Position numbers and translations under genes: made by a program
The notes under the pieces: model-generated
Told to the model about the DNA's origin: nothing
The model's database searches: none
What the model saw: only the letters and a program-made list of their open reading frames with translations
Source of the DNA: Bacillota bacterium
GTDB lineage: Bacteria; Bacillota; Bacilli; Alicyclobacillales; Alicyclobacillaceae
NCBI GenBank assembly: GCA_021820805.1
Contig: JAKADF010000271.1
Span: forward strand, 1-5,467
Reading direction: 5' to 3'
DNA length: 5,467 nucleotides
In this document: piece by piece, positions 1 through 5,467 of the stretch
How the letters are laid out: the number at the start of each line of letters is the position of its first letter
Numbering within the stretch: position 1 is the stretch's first letter

Positions 1-906
1 AATGCGTTTACCGATCTCTCAAATCATAAAGTTACAACTCCTCCAATTATGCGAATTGACATACCGGAAAATGATGGAGAAGTTGATGTCAAGAGTGCCT
101 ATATTAAAGGGTGGAATTGTTTAGCACTCAAAGTATCATCAGGCTTTTTTAAGAATCCACTTCGGGGGCTGCCCACCGGGAATGGGATGATGCTGTTAAT
201 TAATACTGAAACAGGACAGCCTGCAGCTGTATTGCTCGACAATGGTTATTTAACAGATGTGCGGACTGCAGCAGCTGGGGCAGTGGCTGCTAAATATCTA
301 TCGCATGAGCAAATCAGTACCGCAGGGGTAATCGGTACGGGATTACAAGCACGTTACCAAATTCAGGCTCTGAGTTATGTTCGTCATTTTGAAAATCTGA
401 TTGTATATGGGAGAGATAGGGAACGTACTGAAAAATATGTCGCTGATATGAGTCGTACAATTGATGCTCGTATTGTTGCATCAGACAGTGCTGAAGAAGT
501 TGTTAAAGAAAGCAATGTCGTTGTTACGACTACCCCGGCACGTGAGCCGATCGTAAAAGTGGATTGGTTACACCCTGGGCTTCATATCACTGCAATGGGA
601 TCTGATGCGGAGCATAAGCAGGAACTTGATTCGCAGATTTTAGGTTCAGCAGATCTCTTAGTCTGCGATTTAAAATCACAATGTATTCGATTAGGGGAGC
701 TTCACCATGCGATAGAAAAGGGGGTCTTACATTCAGTCGATAATGTAATCGAAATTGGCGACGTTACTTCTGGAAAACATCCCGGTCGAACGAATCATGA
801 GCAGGTATCTGTCTGTGATTTAACTGGGACAGGCGTTCAGGATACAGCAATTGCGGCCTTTGCTTTTAAACGATTACTTGAACGAGGATTAGGAACACGT
901 ATTTGA
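1..906 (+). CDS. eutC: EutC-like cyclodeaminase (ornithine cyclodeaminase/mu-crystallin family), 5' end cut by window
   Basis: This is an NAD(P)-dependent enzyme of the ornithine cyclodeaminase/mu-crystallin family, whose members act on imines or amino acids in the cytoplasm. The reading frame is open from base 1, giving 301 visible residues. The ATG at 49 has no Shine-Dalgarno site before it and lies inside conserved sequence, so it is internal; family length (about 330) suggests some 25-30 residues are missing. Numbering from that Met, I see the substrate-binding Lys28 (ALKVSSGF), the LTDVRTAAAG segment with Arg72, the Rossmann motif GTGLQARYQ (97-104), and GSDAEHKQEL, whose Asp186 aligns with the catalytic Asp of ornithine cyclodeaminase. 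GSDAEHK, LGELHHA and DLTGTGVQDTA resemble the ectoine-utilisation subgroup EutC, linked to (hydroxy)ectoine breakdown. EutC normally sits beside the PLP dehydratase EutB, which could lie just to the left. Family is certain; the EutC label is likely, but its substrate here is not proven. Confidence 0.85.
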   Translation, partial: NAFTDLSNHKVTTPPIMRIDIPENDGEVDVKSAYIKGWNCLALKVSSGFFKNPLRGLPTGNGMMLLINTETGQPAAVLLDNGYLTDVRTAAAGAVAAKYLSHEQISTAGVIGTGLQARYQIQALSYVRHFENLIVYGRDRERTEKYVADMSRTIDARIVASDSAEEVVKESNVVVTTTPAREPIVKVDWLHPGLHITAMGSDAEHKQELDSQILGSADLLVCDLKSQCIRLGELHHAIEKGVLHSVDNVIEIGDVTSGKHPGRTNHEQVSVCDLTGTGVQDTAIAAFAFKRLLERGLGTRI

Positions 907-944
907 ATATTCGGGTCAGACAATTTTAGCGGGGAGTTGAGGGT

Positions 945-2165
945 ATGCGAGGAAAGGCAGCGCAAGAAAACCTAGGGACGTCAGTTGTGTGGGGAGGAGA
1001 AGAGGAGTACCTGATTCAAGGTGCAACGCAGGTGCCTGTGGTACACAGTGTTGGATTTGGTTATCATGACCTGGATGAATGGCTTGATGTAGCCTTGGGG
1101 AAAAAAGAGGGACACATCTATGGGCGTAATACAAATCCGACTGTGCATGTGTTTGAGGAAAAGGTTCGTATTTTGGAAGGCGCAGAAGCAGCAACGAGCT
1201 TTGCAACTGGGATGGCCGCTATTAGCGGAACTCTATTTACCCTATTAAAACCAGGCGATAGAGTTGTATCCGTGAAAGATTCATATGGCGGGACGAATAA
1301 GGTTTTTACCGAGTTCTTACCACGTTTTCAAATAGAAGTGACACTCTGCGATACAAGTGATTATGGACAGATAGAAAAAGAGACCAGAAAAGGCTGCACA
1401 GTGTTGTATCTGGAGAGTCCAACAAATCCGACGTTGAAGATTGTAGATATTGAACGGTTGGCGAAGGTCGGGCATGAGGTAGGGGCTACCGTTGTTGTCG
1501 ATAATACGTTTGCAACCCCTATCAATCAAAATCCGATTCAACTCGGTGCAGATTTAGTAGTCCATAGTGCAACGAAGTATTTAGGCGGTCATGCAGATGC
1601 ACTTGGCGGTATTGTGTGTGGGTCGAAGCACCTGGTTGAACAGATTTATCATTACCGGGAGATTAATGGTGCAACGCTGGCGCCGATGGAAGCTTATCTA
1701 TTGCTTCGCGGAATGAAGACATTGAAGCTGCGTGTTGAGAGACAATCTGAAAATGCATTAAAGATTGCTCGGTTTCTGCAAGCGCATCCATTCGTTGATA
1801 AAGTGTTCTACCCAGGGCTAGAGGGGCATCTGCACCACGATGTAGCGAAGAAACAGATGCGCAACTTTGGTGGAATGATGAGTTTTTCGCTAAAAGGTGG
1901 ATTTGAGTCAGTGAAAGTATTTTTGCCGCAGTTGCACTATGCACATTTGGCAGCAAACCTGGGCGCAGTGGAAACAACGGCAGGACCGCCGCGGACGACG
2001 AGCCACGTGGAATGCACGCCAGAAGAAAGACAGGCAATGGGCATTCCGGAGAATCTGATTCGTTATTCGGTTGGGATTGAGGATGTTGAAGACCTCATTG
2101 CAGATTTAAAGCAGGGGCTTGAGTATGCAGAAAAAACAGTTCGAACAACGGTAGTGCAATTGTAA
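945..2165 (+). CDS. PLP-dependent gamma-lyase/gamma-synthase of the cystathionine gamma-synthase family; candidate canavanine-gamma-lyase
   Basis: A 406-residue fold-type I PLP enzyme of the Cys/Met metabolism family, which performs gamma-elimination or gamma-replacement on homoserine-derived amino acids. Visible landmarks are Tyr59 and Arg61 in YGRNTNPT (phosphate contacts from the partner subunit), Tyr114 in DSYGGT (stacks on PLP), Asn161 in ESPTNP, Asp186 in VVDNTFATP (pairs with the pyridine nitrogen), Lys211 in HSATKYLGGH (Schiff base), and Arg373 in IRYSVGIED (substrate carboxylate). The usual SLGGVES is NLGAVET (338-344), and the Cys next to the PLP-stacking Tyr of methionine gamma-lyases is Gly, so it is not a classical methionine gamma-lyase. 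The start is set by GGGGAG at 931-936, eight bases before the ATG. Adjacency to homoserine dehydrogenase and aldehyde dehydrogenase suggests a catabolic enzyme releasing homoserine, as canavanine-gamma-lyase does. Alternatives are cystathionine gamma-synthase or O-acylhomoserine sulfhydrylase. Family is certain; the substrate is inferred. Confidence 0.9.
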   Translation: MRGKAAQENLGTSVVWGGEEEYLIQGATQVPVVHSVGFGYHDLDEWLDVALGKKEGHIYGRNTNPTVHVFEEKVRILEGAEAATSFATGMAAISGTLFTLLKPGDRVVSVKDSYGGTNKVFTEFLPRFQIEVTLCDTSDYGQIEKETRKGCTVLYLESPTNPTLKIVDIERLAKVGHEVGATVVVDNTFATPINQNPIQLGADLVVHSATKYLGGHADALGGIVCGSKHLVEQIYHYREINGATLAPMEAYLLLRGMKTLKLRVERQSENALKIARFLQAHPFVDKVFYPGLEGHLHHDVAKKQMRNFGGMMSFSLKGGFESVKVFLPQLHYAHLAANLGAVETTAGPPRTTSHVECTPEERQAMGIPENLIRYSVGIEDVEDLIADLKQGLEYAEKTVRTTVVQL

Positions 2166-2193
2166 AAAACGGTATGTCTGGGAGGTTCTAAGG

Positions 2194-3255
2194 ATGAAGC
2201 ATAAAATTGCTTTTATCGGTTTTGGGACGGTTGGACAGGGGCTTGCGGAAATTTTGCTTCAGAAGAAACTGTTGCTGGCAGATGAAATTGGGGTAGATTT
2301 CGAGGTTGTAGCCATATCGGATGCCATAAAAGGAGCGGTCTATGACCCAGAAGGTCTTGACATTGCTCAAATTTTGGAAGTAGTAAAGAAGACGGGAAAG
2401 CTAGAGGATTACCCCCGTGGGCTGGGGGTTCAAAAAGGATGGGATAGCCTTAAAACGATTCGTGAAACGAATGCAGATACGATTATTGAAGTCACATTTA
2501 CAAATGTGCGTACAGGTCAACCAGCTATTGAACATTGTCAAGCAGCATTTCGAGCGGGTAAAAACGTTGTTACCTCAAATAAGGGGCCTGTAGCCCTCAA
2601 GTACGCTGAACTTAAGGCACTGGCTGATGAGAATCGGGTGCATTGGGGAATTGAAGGAACGGTTATGAGCGGTACTCCAACACTCAGGATGCCCAAGGTA
2701 TCCCTATCAGGGAATAACATCCATGAAATTCGTGGCATTCTCAACGGGACAACAAATTATATTTTGACGCATATGGAGCAAGGAACTGCTTATGGGGATG
2801 CCTTAAAAGAGGCGCAAAGGCTGGGTTATGCGGAAGCGGATCCTACAAATGATGTTGAAGGTTATGATGCGATGTATAAAGTCCTTATCCTGGCAAACGT
2901 TCTTATGGGCATACACTTGACAGCAGACCAGGTTTCCCGTCGTGGAATTACGGATATTCGTCCTGGAGATATTGAATATGCAAAAACGTACGGAAAGAGA
3001 TGGAAGCTAATAGCACGTATTACGAAGGAAAATGGAAAGGTAACTGCATCAGTTGGTCCGGAAATGATTCCTATAGACGATCCGCTTGCAGGAGTGACTG
3101 GTACTACAAATGCGATTACCTATGAGTGTGACTTGTTGGGCCCGGTTACAGTAATGGGTGCAGGCGCAGGACGATTGGAAACAGGATTCTCCTTATTAAT
3201 AGATTTAATCAATATTGTTCGACAGCAGGAAAAAGTTATGTATGTAACAGTGTAA
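2194..3255 (+). CDS. hom: Homoserine dehydrogenase, short form without ACT domain
   Basis: Interconverts L-homoserine and L-aspartate-4-semialdehyde with NAD(P). The 353-residue protein has an N-terminal Rossmann domain with GFGTVG (9-14), the SNKGPVA segment with Lys130, and a catalytic domain carrying GTVMSGTP (155-162), GILNGTTNYI (181-190) and the signature LGYAEADPTNDVEGYDAMYK. In that signature Glu214, Asp225 and Lys229 keep the spacing of the catalytic Glu208, Asp219 and Lys223 of the yeast enzyme, so it should be active. It ends at about the end of the catalytic domain: the C-terminal ACT domain that gives threonine feedback control in the roughly 430-residue biosynthetic enzymes of Bacilli is absent. 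GGAGGT at 2181-2186 lies seven bases before the start, and the gap to the upstream gene is 28 bases. Flanked by a gamma-lyase-family gene and an aldehyde dehydrogenase, it most likely runs in the oxidative, homoserine-consuming direction. A biosynthetic role in the methionine/threonine pathway is the alternative. Cofactor preference is not readable with confidence. Confidence 0.92.
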   Translation: MKHKIAFIGFGTVGQGLAEILLQKKLLLADEIGVDFEVVAISDAIKGAVYDPEGLDIAQILEVVKKTGKLEDYPRGLGVQKGWDSLKTIRETNADTIIEVTFTNVRTGQPAIEHCQAAFRAGKNVVTSNKGPVALKYAELKALADENRVHWGIEGTVMSGTPTLRMPKVSLSGNNIHEIRGILNGTTNYILTHMEQGTAYGDALKEAQRLGYAEADPTNDVEGYDAMYKVLILANVLMGIHLTADQVSRRGITDIRPGDIEYAKTYGKRWKLIARITKENGKVTASVGPEMIPIDDPLAGVTGTTNAITYECDLLGPVTVMGAGAGRLETGFSLLIDLINIVRQQEKVMYVTV

Positions 3256-3292
3256 TGAACAGCTGCAAATACGAAAGATAGGAGGAATAAAC

Positions 3293-4732
3293 ATGAGCAT
3301 TCAAACACTCGGCAAAAAAATGTATATATCTGGAGAATGGGTAAGCCGAGATGAAGTCATAGAAGTGCTTGATCCTCAAGATAATAGTTTAGTAGACGTT
3401 GTTCCAGTGGCTACACGGCAGGATGTGGAGTCTGCAGTTGAAGGTGCTAAAGAAGGAGCAAAGATTGCTGCGGCAATGCCTGCTCATCAACGTATGAGCA
3501 TTTTACGTAAAACTGCTGAAAATATTGCATTTCGTTCGGAGGACTTTGCAATTACGATAGCTCGTGAAGGTATCAAAACCATACGAGAAGCACGCAAAGA
3601 AGTAAAGCGTTGTATACAAACTCTCGAATTATGTGCAGAGGAAGCAAGACGTTTGCATGGAGAAACAATCCAGTTTGACCAGTCTCCAACAGGCGGGGAA
3701 GGAAGAATGGGTTATTACTATCGTTTCCCGGTTGGTATTGTGGCAGCCATTACTGCTTTTAATGATCCGCTAAATCTCGTTGCCCATAAGATTGGTCCTG
3801 CTATTGCCGCGGGAAATGCCGTCATAGTTAAACCTGCGAAGGTCACACCGATAAGTGCGCTAATGCTTGCTGAAGCTTTCTTTGATGCAGGTTTACCTTC
3901 AAAGGTATTATCAGTAATTACCGGTCACGCTCGTGAGATTGGGGATGCATTAGTAACACATCCAGACGTGAGGGTAGTCAGCTTTACTGGTGGTTTAAAG
4001 ACTGGTGAAGAAATTGCCAAAAAAGCTGGGCTAAAGAAAATTGGGATGGAGCTTGGTTCAAATTCACCAGTTATTGTACTCGCAGATGCTGACCTTGACA
4101 TAGCGGTAGACTCCACAGTGTCTGGTGCATTCTGGGCAGCTGGCCAGAATTGTTTGGGCGTACAGCGAATTTTTGTAGAGAAATCTATTTATTCAACTTT
4201 TGTAGAAAAGTTCGTTGCACGAACAGAGCAGTTAAAAGTTGGAGACAAATTATCCGAGGAAACTGACATGGGACCTTTAATTACAGAGCGTGAAGCTATT
4301 CGTGTAGAATCTTGGGTAAATGAAGCTGTGGCGGATGGAGCAATCGTTGAGATGGGTGGAAAGAGGGACGGGGCATTTTATCAACCGACCGTACTTACTC
4401 ACGTCCCATTACATTCCCGTGTTGCTCGTGAAGAAGTATTTGGACCAGTAGTGTCACTATTCCCAGTTGCAGGGTTAGATGAAGCAATTGAATTAGCAAA
4501 TGATGTAAACTACGGATTGCAGGCTGGGGTATTTACGAAGAATTTAGAACATGCATTTACAGCTGTCAATCGCTTACATGTTGGCGGCGTCATGATAAAT
4601 GACAGTAGCGATTATCGGTTGGATGGAATGCCGTTTGGTGGAGTAAAAGGTTCGGGTATTGGTCGGGAAGGGGTTAAGTTTGCCATTGAAGAGATGACTG
4701 AATTGAAGGTAGTTTGTTTTAAACTTCAGTAG
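3293..4732 (+). CDS. NAD(P)-dependent aldehyde dehydrogenase, candidate aspartate-semialdehyde dehydrogenase (acid-forming)
   Basis: A 479-residue member of the classical aldehyde dehydrogenase superfamily, which oxidises an aldehyde to its carboxylic acid in the cytoplasm. It is full length and carries every key residue: Asn157 in AFNDP (oxyanion hole), Lys180 in VIVKPA (cofactor), FTGG (231-234), Glu253 in GMELGSNSP (general base), Cys287 in GQNCLGVQR (nucleophile) and EEVFGPVV (380-387). ITAFNDPLN, GVMINDSSDYR and MPFGGVKGSG place it near the lactaldehyde/succinate-semialdehyde/phosphonoacetaldehyde dehydrogenase branch. It starts 37 bases after the homoserine dehydrogenase, with AGGAGG at 3280-3285 seven bases before the ATG. 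Because the preceding enzyme would make aspartate-4-semialdehyde, oxidation to L-aspartate is the most economical guess. This non-phosphorylating reaction differs from biosynthetic Asd, which is unrelated in sequence. Succinate-semialdehyde, malonate-semialdehyde or another acid-substituted aldehyde are possible alternatives. Superfamily is certain, substrate inferred from neighbours. Confidence 0.92.
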   Translation: MSIQTLGKKMYISGEWVSRDEVIEVLDPQDNSLVDVVPVATRQDVESAVEGAKEGAKIAAAMPAHQRMSILRKTAENIAFRSEDFAITIAREGIKTIREARKEVKRCIQTLELCAEEARRLHGETIQFDQSPTGGEGRMGYYYRFPVGIVAAITAFNDPLNLVAHKIGPAIAAGNAVIVKPAKVTPISALMLAEAFFDAGLPSKVLSVITGHAREIGDALVTHPDVRVVSFTGGLKTGEEIAKKAGLKKIGMELGSNSPVIVLADADLDIAVDSTVSGAFWAAGQNCLGVQRIFVEKSIYSTFVEKFVARTEQLKVGDKLSEETDMGPLITEREAIRVESWVNEAVADGAIVEMGGKRDGAFYQPTVLTHVPLHSRVAREEVFGPVVSLFPVAGLDEAIELANDVNYGLQAGVFTKNLEHAFTAVNRLHVGGVMINDSSDYRLDGMPFGGVKGSGIGREGVKFAIEEMTELKVVCFKLQ

Positions 4733-4771
4733 CAGACGTAAGTAATTAGAGTTTTAGGGTAGTGTATCAAT

Positions 4772-4829
4772 GACCCTACGTTCTTTGAGCTTGATTGTGA
4801 AGTAACAAGTAGGGTCTGACCTCTTTCTT
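4772..4829 (+). terminator. Possible weak terminator hairpin after the aldehyde dehydrogenase gene
   Basis: GACCCTAC (4772-4779) and GTAGGGTC (4809-4816) form a perfect 8-bp inverted repeat. The arm can be extended inward by GTT/AAC and CTT/AAG with short bulges, leaving a loop of about 14 bases. A pyrimidine-rich stretch, CTCTTTCTT, begins four bases after the stem (4821-4829). This lies 39 bases past the stop codon, where a terminator would be expected, and before the proposed promoter of the permease gene. The bulges, the gap before the T-rich stretch and the C residues in it make it a poor intrinsic terminator, so partial read-through into the permease is likely if it works at all. Confidence 0.35.
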
Positions 4830-4832
4830 ATT

Positions 4833-4852
4833 AGTTTAAGTTTACTTAAACT
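4833..4852. repeat. Inverted repeat AGTTTAAG-TTTA-CTTAAACT over the -35 region
   Basis: A perfect 8-bp inverted repeat with a 4-base centre. The same stretch can be read in a second register as AAGTTTA-CT-TAAACTT (4838-4853), because AGTTTA occurs twice in tandem (4833-4844). It covers the proposed -35 element of the permease promoter, so a role as a regulator binding site is plausible. It could also simply be AT-rich symmetry. Confidence 0.55.
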
Positions 4853-4868
4853 TAGTTGATAGTATACT
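4841..4868 (+). promoter_or_regulatory. Candidate sigma-A promoter for the NCS1 permease gene
   Basis: TTTACT (4841-4846, four of six matches to TTGACA) and TATACT (4863-4868, five of six matches to TATAAT) are separated by 16 bases. Transcription would start near 4875, giving a leader of about 60 bases before the permease start. The position, at the end of a 204-base gap within a same-strand cluster, fits a separate promoter. The -35 match is modest and the region is AT-rich, so chance matches are possible. Confidence 0.45.
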
Positions 4869-4878
4869 ATTGTATCAA
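4856..4878. promoter_or_regulatory. Candidate operator: nested palindromes over the -10 region
   Basis: ATAGTATACTAT (4859-4870) is a perfect 12-bp palindrome sitting on the proposed -10 box. It overlaps a wider inverted repeat, TTGATA-11 bases-TATCAA (4856-4861 and 4873-4878). The core TAGTATACTA resembles the TNGTATACNA type of site recognised by many GntR-family (FadR-like) repressors, which often control amino-acid and ectoine catabolic genes. No regulator gene is visible in the window, so the regulator class is inference only. Confidence 0.4.
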
Positions 4879-4884
4879 ATTTGA

Positions 4885-4918
4885 ATTTGCGCACAAATGG
4901 ATTTCTAAAATAGAAATC
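4885..4918 (+). promoter_or_regulatory. Two small hairpins in the permease leader, next to the ribosome binding site
   Basis: ATTTG-CGCA-CAAAT (4885-4898, 5-bp stem with a 4-base loop) is followed directly by GATTTCTA-AAA-TAGAAATC (4900-4918, perfect 8-bp stem with a 3-base loop). The second ends seven bases before the GAGGAG ribosome binding site. They could affect translation or mRNA stability. The pairing is seen directly, but function is not shown, and neither matches a riboswitch class I recognise. Confidence 0.4.
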
Positions 4919-4924
4919 GGGAAT

Positions 4925-4930
4925 GAGGAG
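4925..4930 (+). promoter_or_regulatory. Ribosome binding site that decides the permease start
   Basis: GAGGAG abuts an in-frame ATG at 4931, which is too close for initiation. It lies six bases before the second in-frame ATG at 4937, a normal Bacillales spacing. The start at 4937 (MAQDKNF) is therefore preferred over 4931 (MYMAQDK). Confidence 0.7.
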
Positions 4931-4936
4931 ATGTAT

Positions 4937-5467
4937 ATGGCGCAAGATAAAAACTTCCTAGTTGAGACGCATAGCATTGATTATATTCCTCATGAACTTC
5001 GACATGGAAAGGTTTCGGATTTGTTTTTTCTTTGGTTCGGAGCCAATACGCAAATGGCAGTTGTTGCGACTGGTTTAATTGCTATAGTACCAGAGTTTAG
5101 CTTATGGTGGGCTGTCGCCGGAATTGTAATTGGTACATTAATTGGTTCTATTTTTATGGCCTATCATTCTGCGCAAGGTCCCCATCTTGGAATTCCGCAA
5201 ATGATTCAAAGCCGTGCACAGTTTGGCTATTACGGGGCAGTCATTCCATTAATGATGGTTGTTCTCATGTATTTAGGATTCTACGCAGCAGGTGCGGTAA
5301 TAGGGGCCGAGGCAGTATCACAACTTTTCCATATTTCAATTTCTGCGGGGATTGTTATCAGTTCATTGGCCGTTATGTTGTTAGTTTTGGCAGGGTATAA
5401 CATGATCCATAAATTTAACCGGATTATGTCGTATTTCTTTACAGTAGTTTTTTTAGTAGTTACAGGA
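4937..5467 (+). CDS. NCS1-family permease (cytosine/purine/hydantoin transporter type), N-terminal part; 3' end cut by window
   Basis: The first 177 residues of an integral membrane transporter; the frame is open to the last base with no stop. NCS1 proteins are about 420-490 residues with 12 membrane helices and take up nucleobases, allantoin, hydantoins, thiamine or related compounds by cation symport. The hydrophilic N-terminus (IDYIPHELRHGKVSDLF, 15-30) leads into helix 1 with LFFLWFGANTQM (29-40). A second helix spans about 56-75, and the family hallmark IPQMIQSRAQFGYYG follows at 86-100. Further hydrophobic segments lie at about 101-130, 135-152 and 165 onward. No signal peptide is expected. 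It follows the aldehyde dehydrogenase by 204 bases that appear to hold its own promoter, so it may be controlled separately from, or together with, the four enzyme genes. Its place in the cluster suggests it imports the pathway substrate or a related nitrogen compound, but the visible part does not identify the substrate. Confidence 0.88.
   Translation, partial: MAQDKNFLVETHSIDYIPHELRHGKVSDLFFLWFGANTQMAVVATGLIAIVPEFSLWWAVAGIVIGTLIGSIFMAYHSAQGPHLGIPQMIQSRAQFGYYGAVIPLMMVVLMYLGFYAAGAVIGAEAVSQLFHISISAGIVISSLAVMLLVLAGYNMIHKFNRIMSYFFTVVFLVVTG

Noticed and set aside
49..51. ATG at 49 as the true start of the EutC-like gene
   Set aside because: No ribosome binding site precedes it, the frame is open to base 1, and the protein would lack an N-terminal segment normal for the family.
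916..2037. Open reading frames on the minus strand opposite the gamma-lyase gene (916-1206, 1317-1541, 1663-2037)
   Set aside because: They lie opposite a gene with full family motifs, show no recognisable protein features, and have no support from ribosome binding sites or context.
2411..2429. Strong GC hairpin ACCCCC-GTGGGCT-GGGGGT as a possible terminator
   Set aside because: It lies in the middle of the homoserine dehydrogenase coding sequence (residues about 73-79) and has no T-tract after it; it most likely results from codon use.
2188..4116. Minus-strand open frames opposite the homoserine and aldehyde dehydrogenase genes
   Set aside because: They are shadows of strongly conserved plus-strand coding sequence, with no recognisable domains.
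4772..4918. A guanidine or purine riboswitch, considered because of the canavanine/hydroxyguanidine idea and the nucleobase-type permease
   Set aside because: The paired hairpins lack the ACGR loops of guanidine-II, and I find no match to guanidine-I, guanidine-III or purine aptamer cores.
4754..4945. Minus-strand 63-codon open frame in the gap before the permease
   Set aside because: It overlaps the inverted repeats, the promoter and the permease start, has low-complexity AT-rich content and no recognisable family, so it is not likely to be a gene.
5104..5400. Plus-strand 98-codon open frame in another frame inside the permease
   Set aside because: The overlapping frame encodes clear NCS1 motifs (IPQMIQSRAQFGYYG) and membrane helices; this one encodes a Cys/Arg-rich protein without recognisable features.

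Overview
The window reads as part of a catabolic gene cluster from a Gram-positive bacterium of the Bacillales type. This rests on strong GGAGG-type Shine-Dalgarno sites placed 6-8 bases before each start, a moderate-GC mixed codon use, and tight same-strand packing. Genus cannot be assigned from the sequence alone. Everything coding is on the plus strand, and I see no mobile element, CRISPR array, tRNA or rRNA.

Layout: (1) positions 1-906, the 3' part of an ornithine cyclodeaminase/mu-crystallin family gene that closely resembles the ectoine-utilisation protein EutC and is cut by the left edge; (2) 945-2165, a PLP-dependent enzyme of the cystathionine gamma-synthase/gamma-lyase family; (3) 2194-3255, a homoserine dehydrogenase without the regulatory ACT domain; (4) 3293-4732, an NAD(P)-dependent aldehyde dehydrogenase. 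These four genes are separated by 38, 28 and 37 bases with no visible promoter or terminator between them, so they probably form one operon. (5) A 204-base gap (4733-4936) holds several inverted repeats and a plausible sigma-A promoter. (6) From 4937 to the right edge is the first 177 codons of an NCS1-family (cytosine/purine/hydantoin-type) permease.

How the genes may work together (inference): a gamma-lyase-fold enzyme, a homoserine dehydrogenase and an aldehyde dehydrogenase in a row make a logical route from a gamma-substituted homoserine-type amino acid to homoserine, then L-aspartate-4-semialdehyde, then L-aspartate. This is the logic of the canavanine utilisation pathway reported in Pseudomonas and Rhizobiales (canavanine-gamma-lyase, homoserine dehydrogenase, aspartate-semialdehyde dehydrogenase). 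The EutC-like gene belongs by family to (hydroxy)ectoine breakdown, which also passes through aspartate-semialdehyde. The NCS1 permease may import the substrate or a related nitrogen compound. The main point of interest is this combination, seen here in what looks like a Firmicute. The true substrate cannot be settled from sequence alone.
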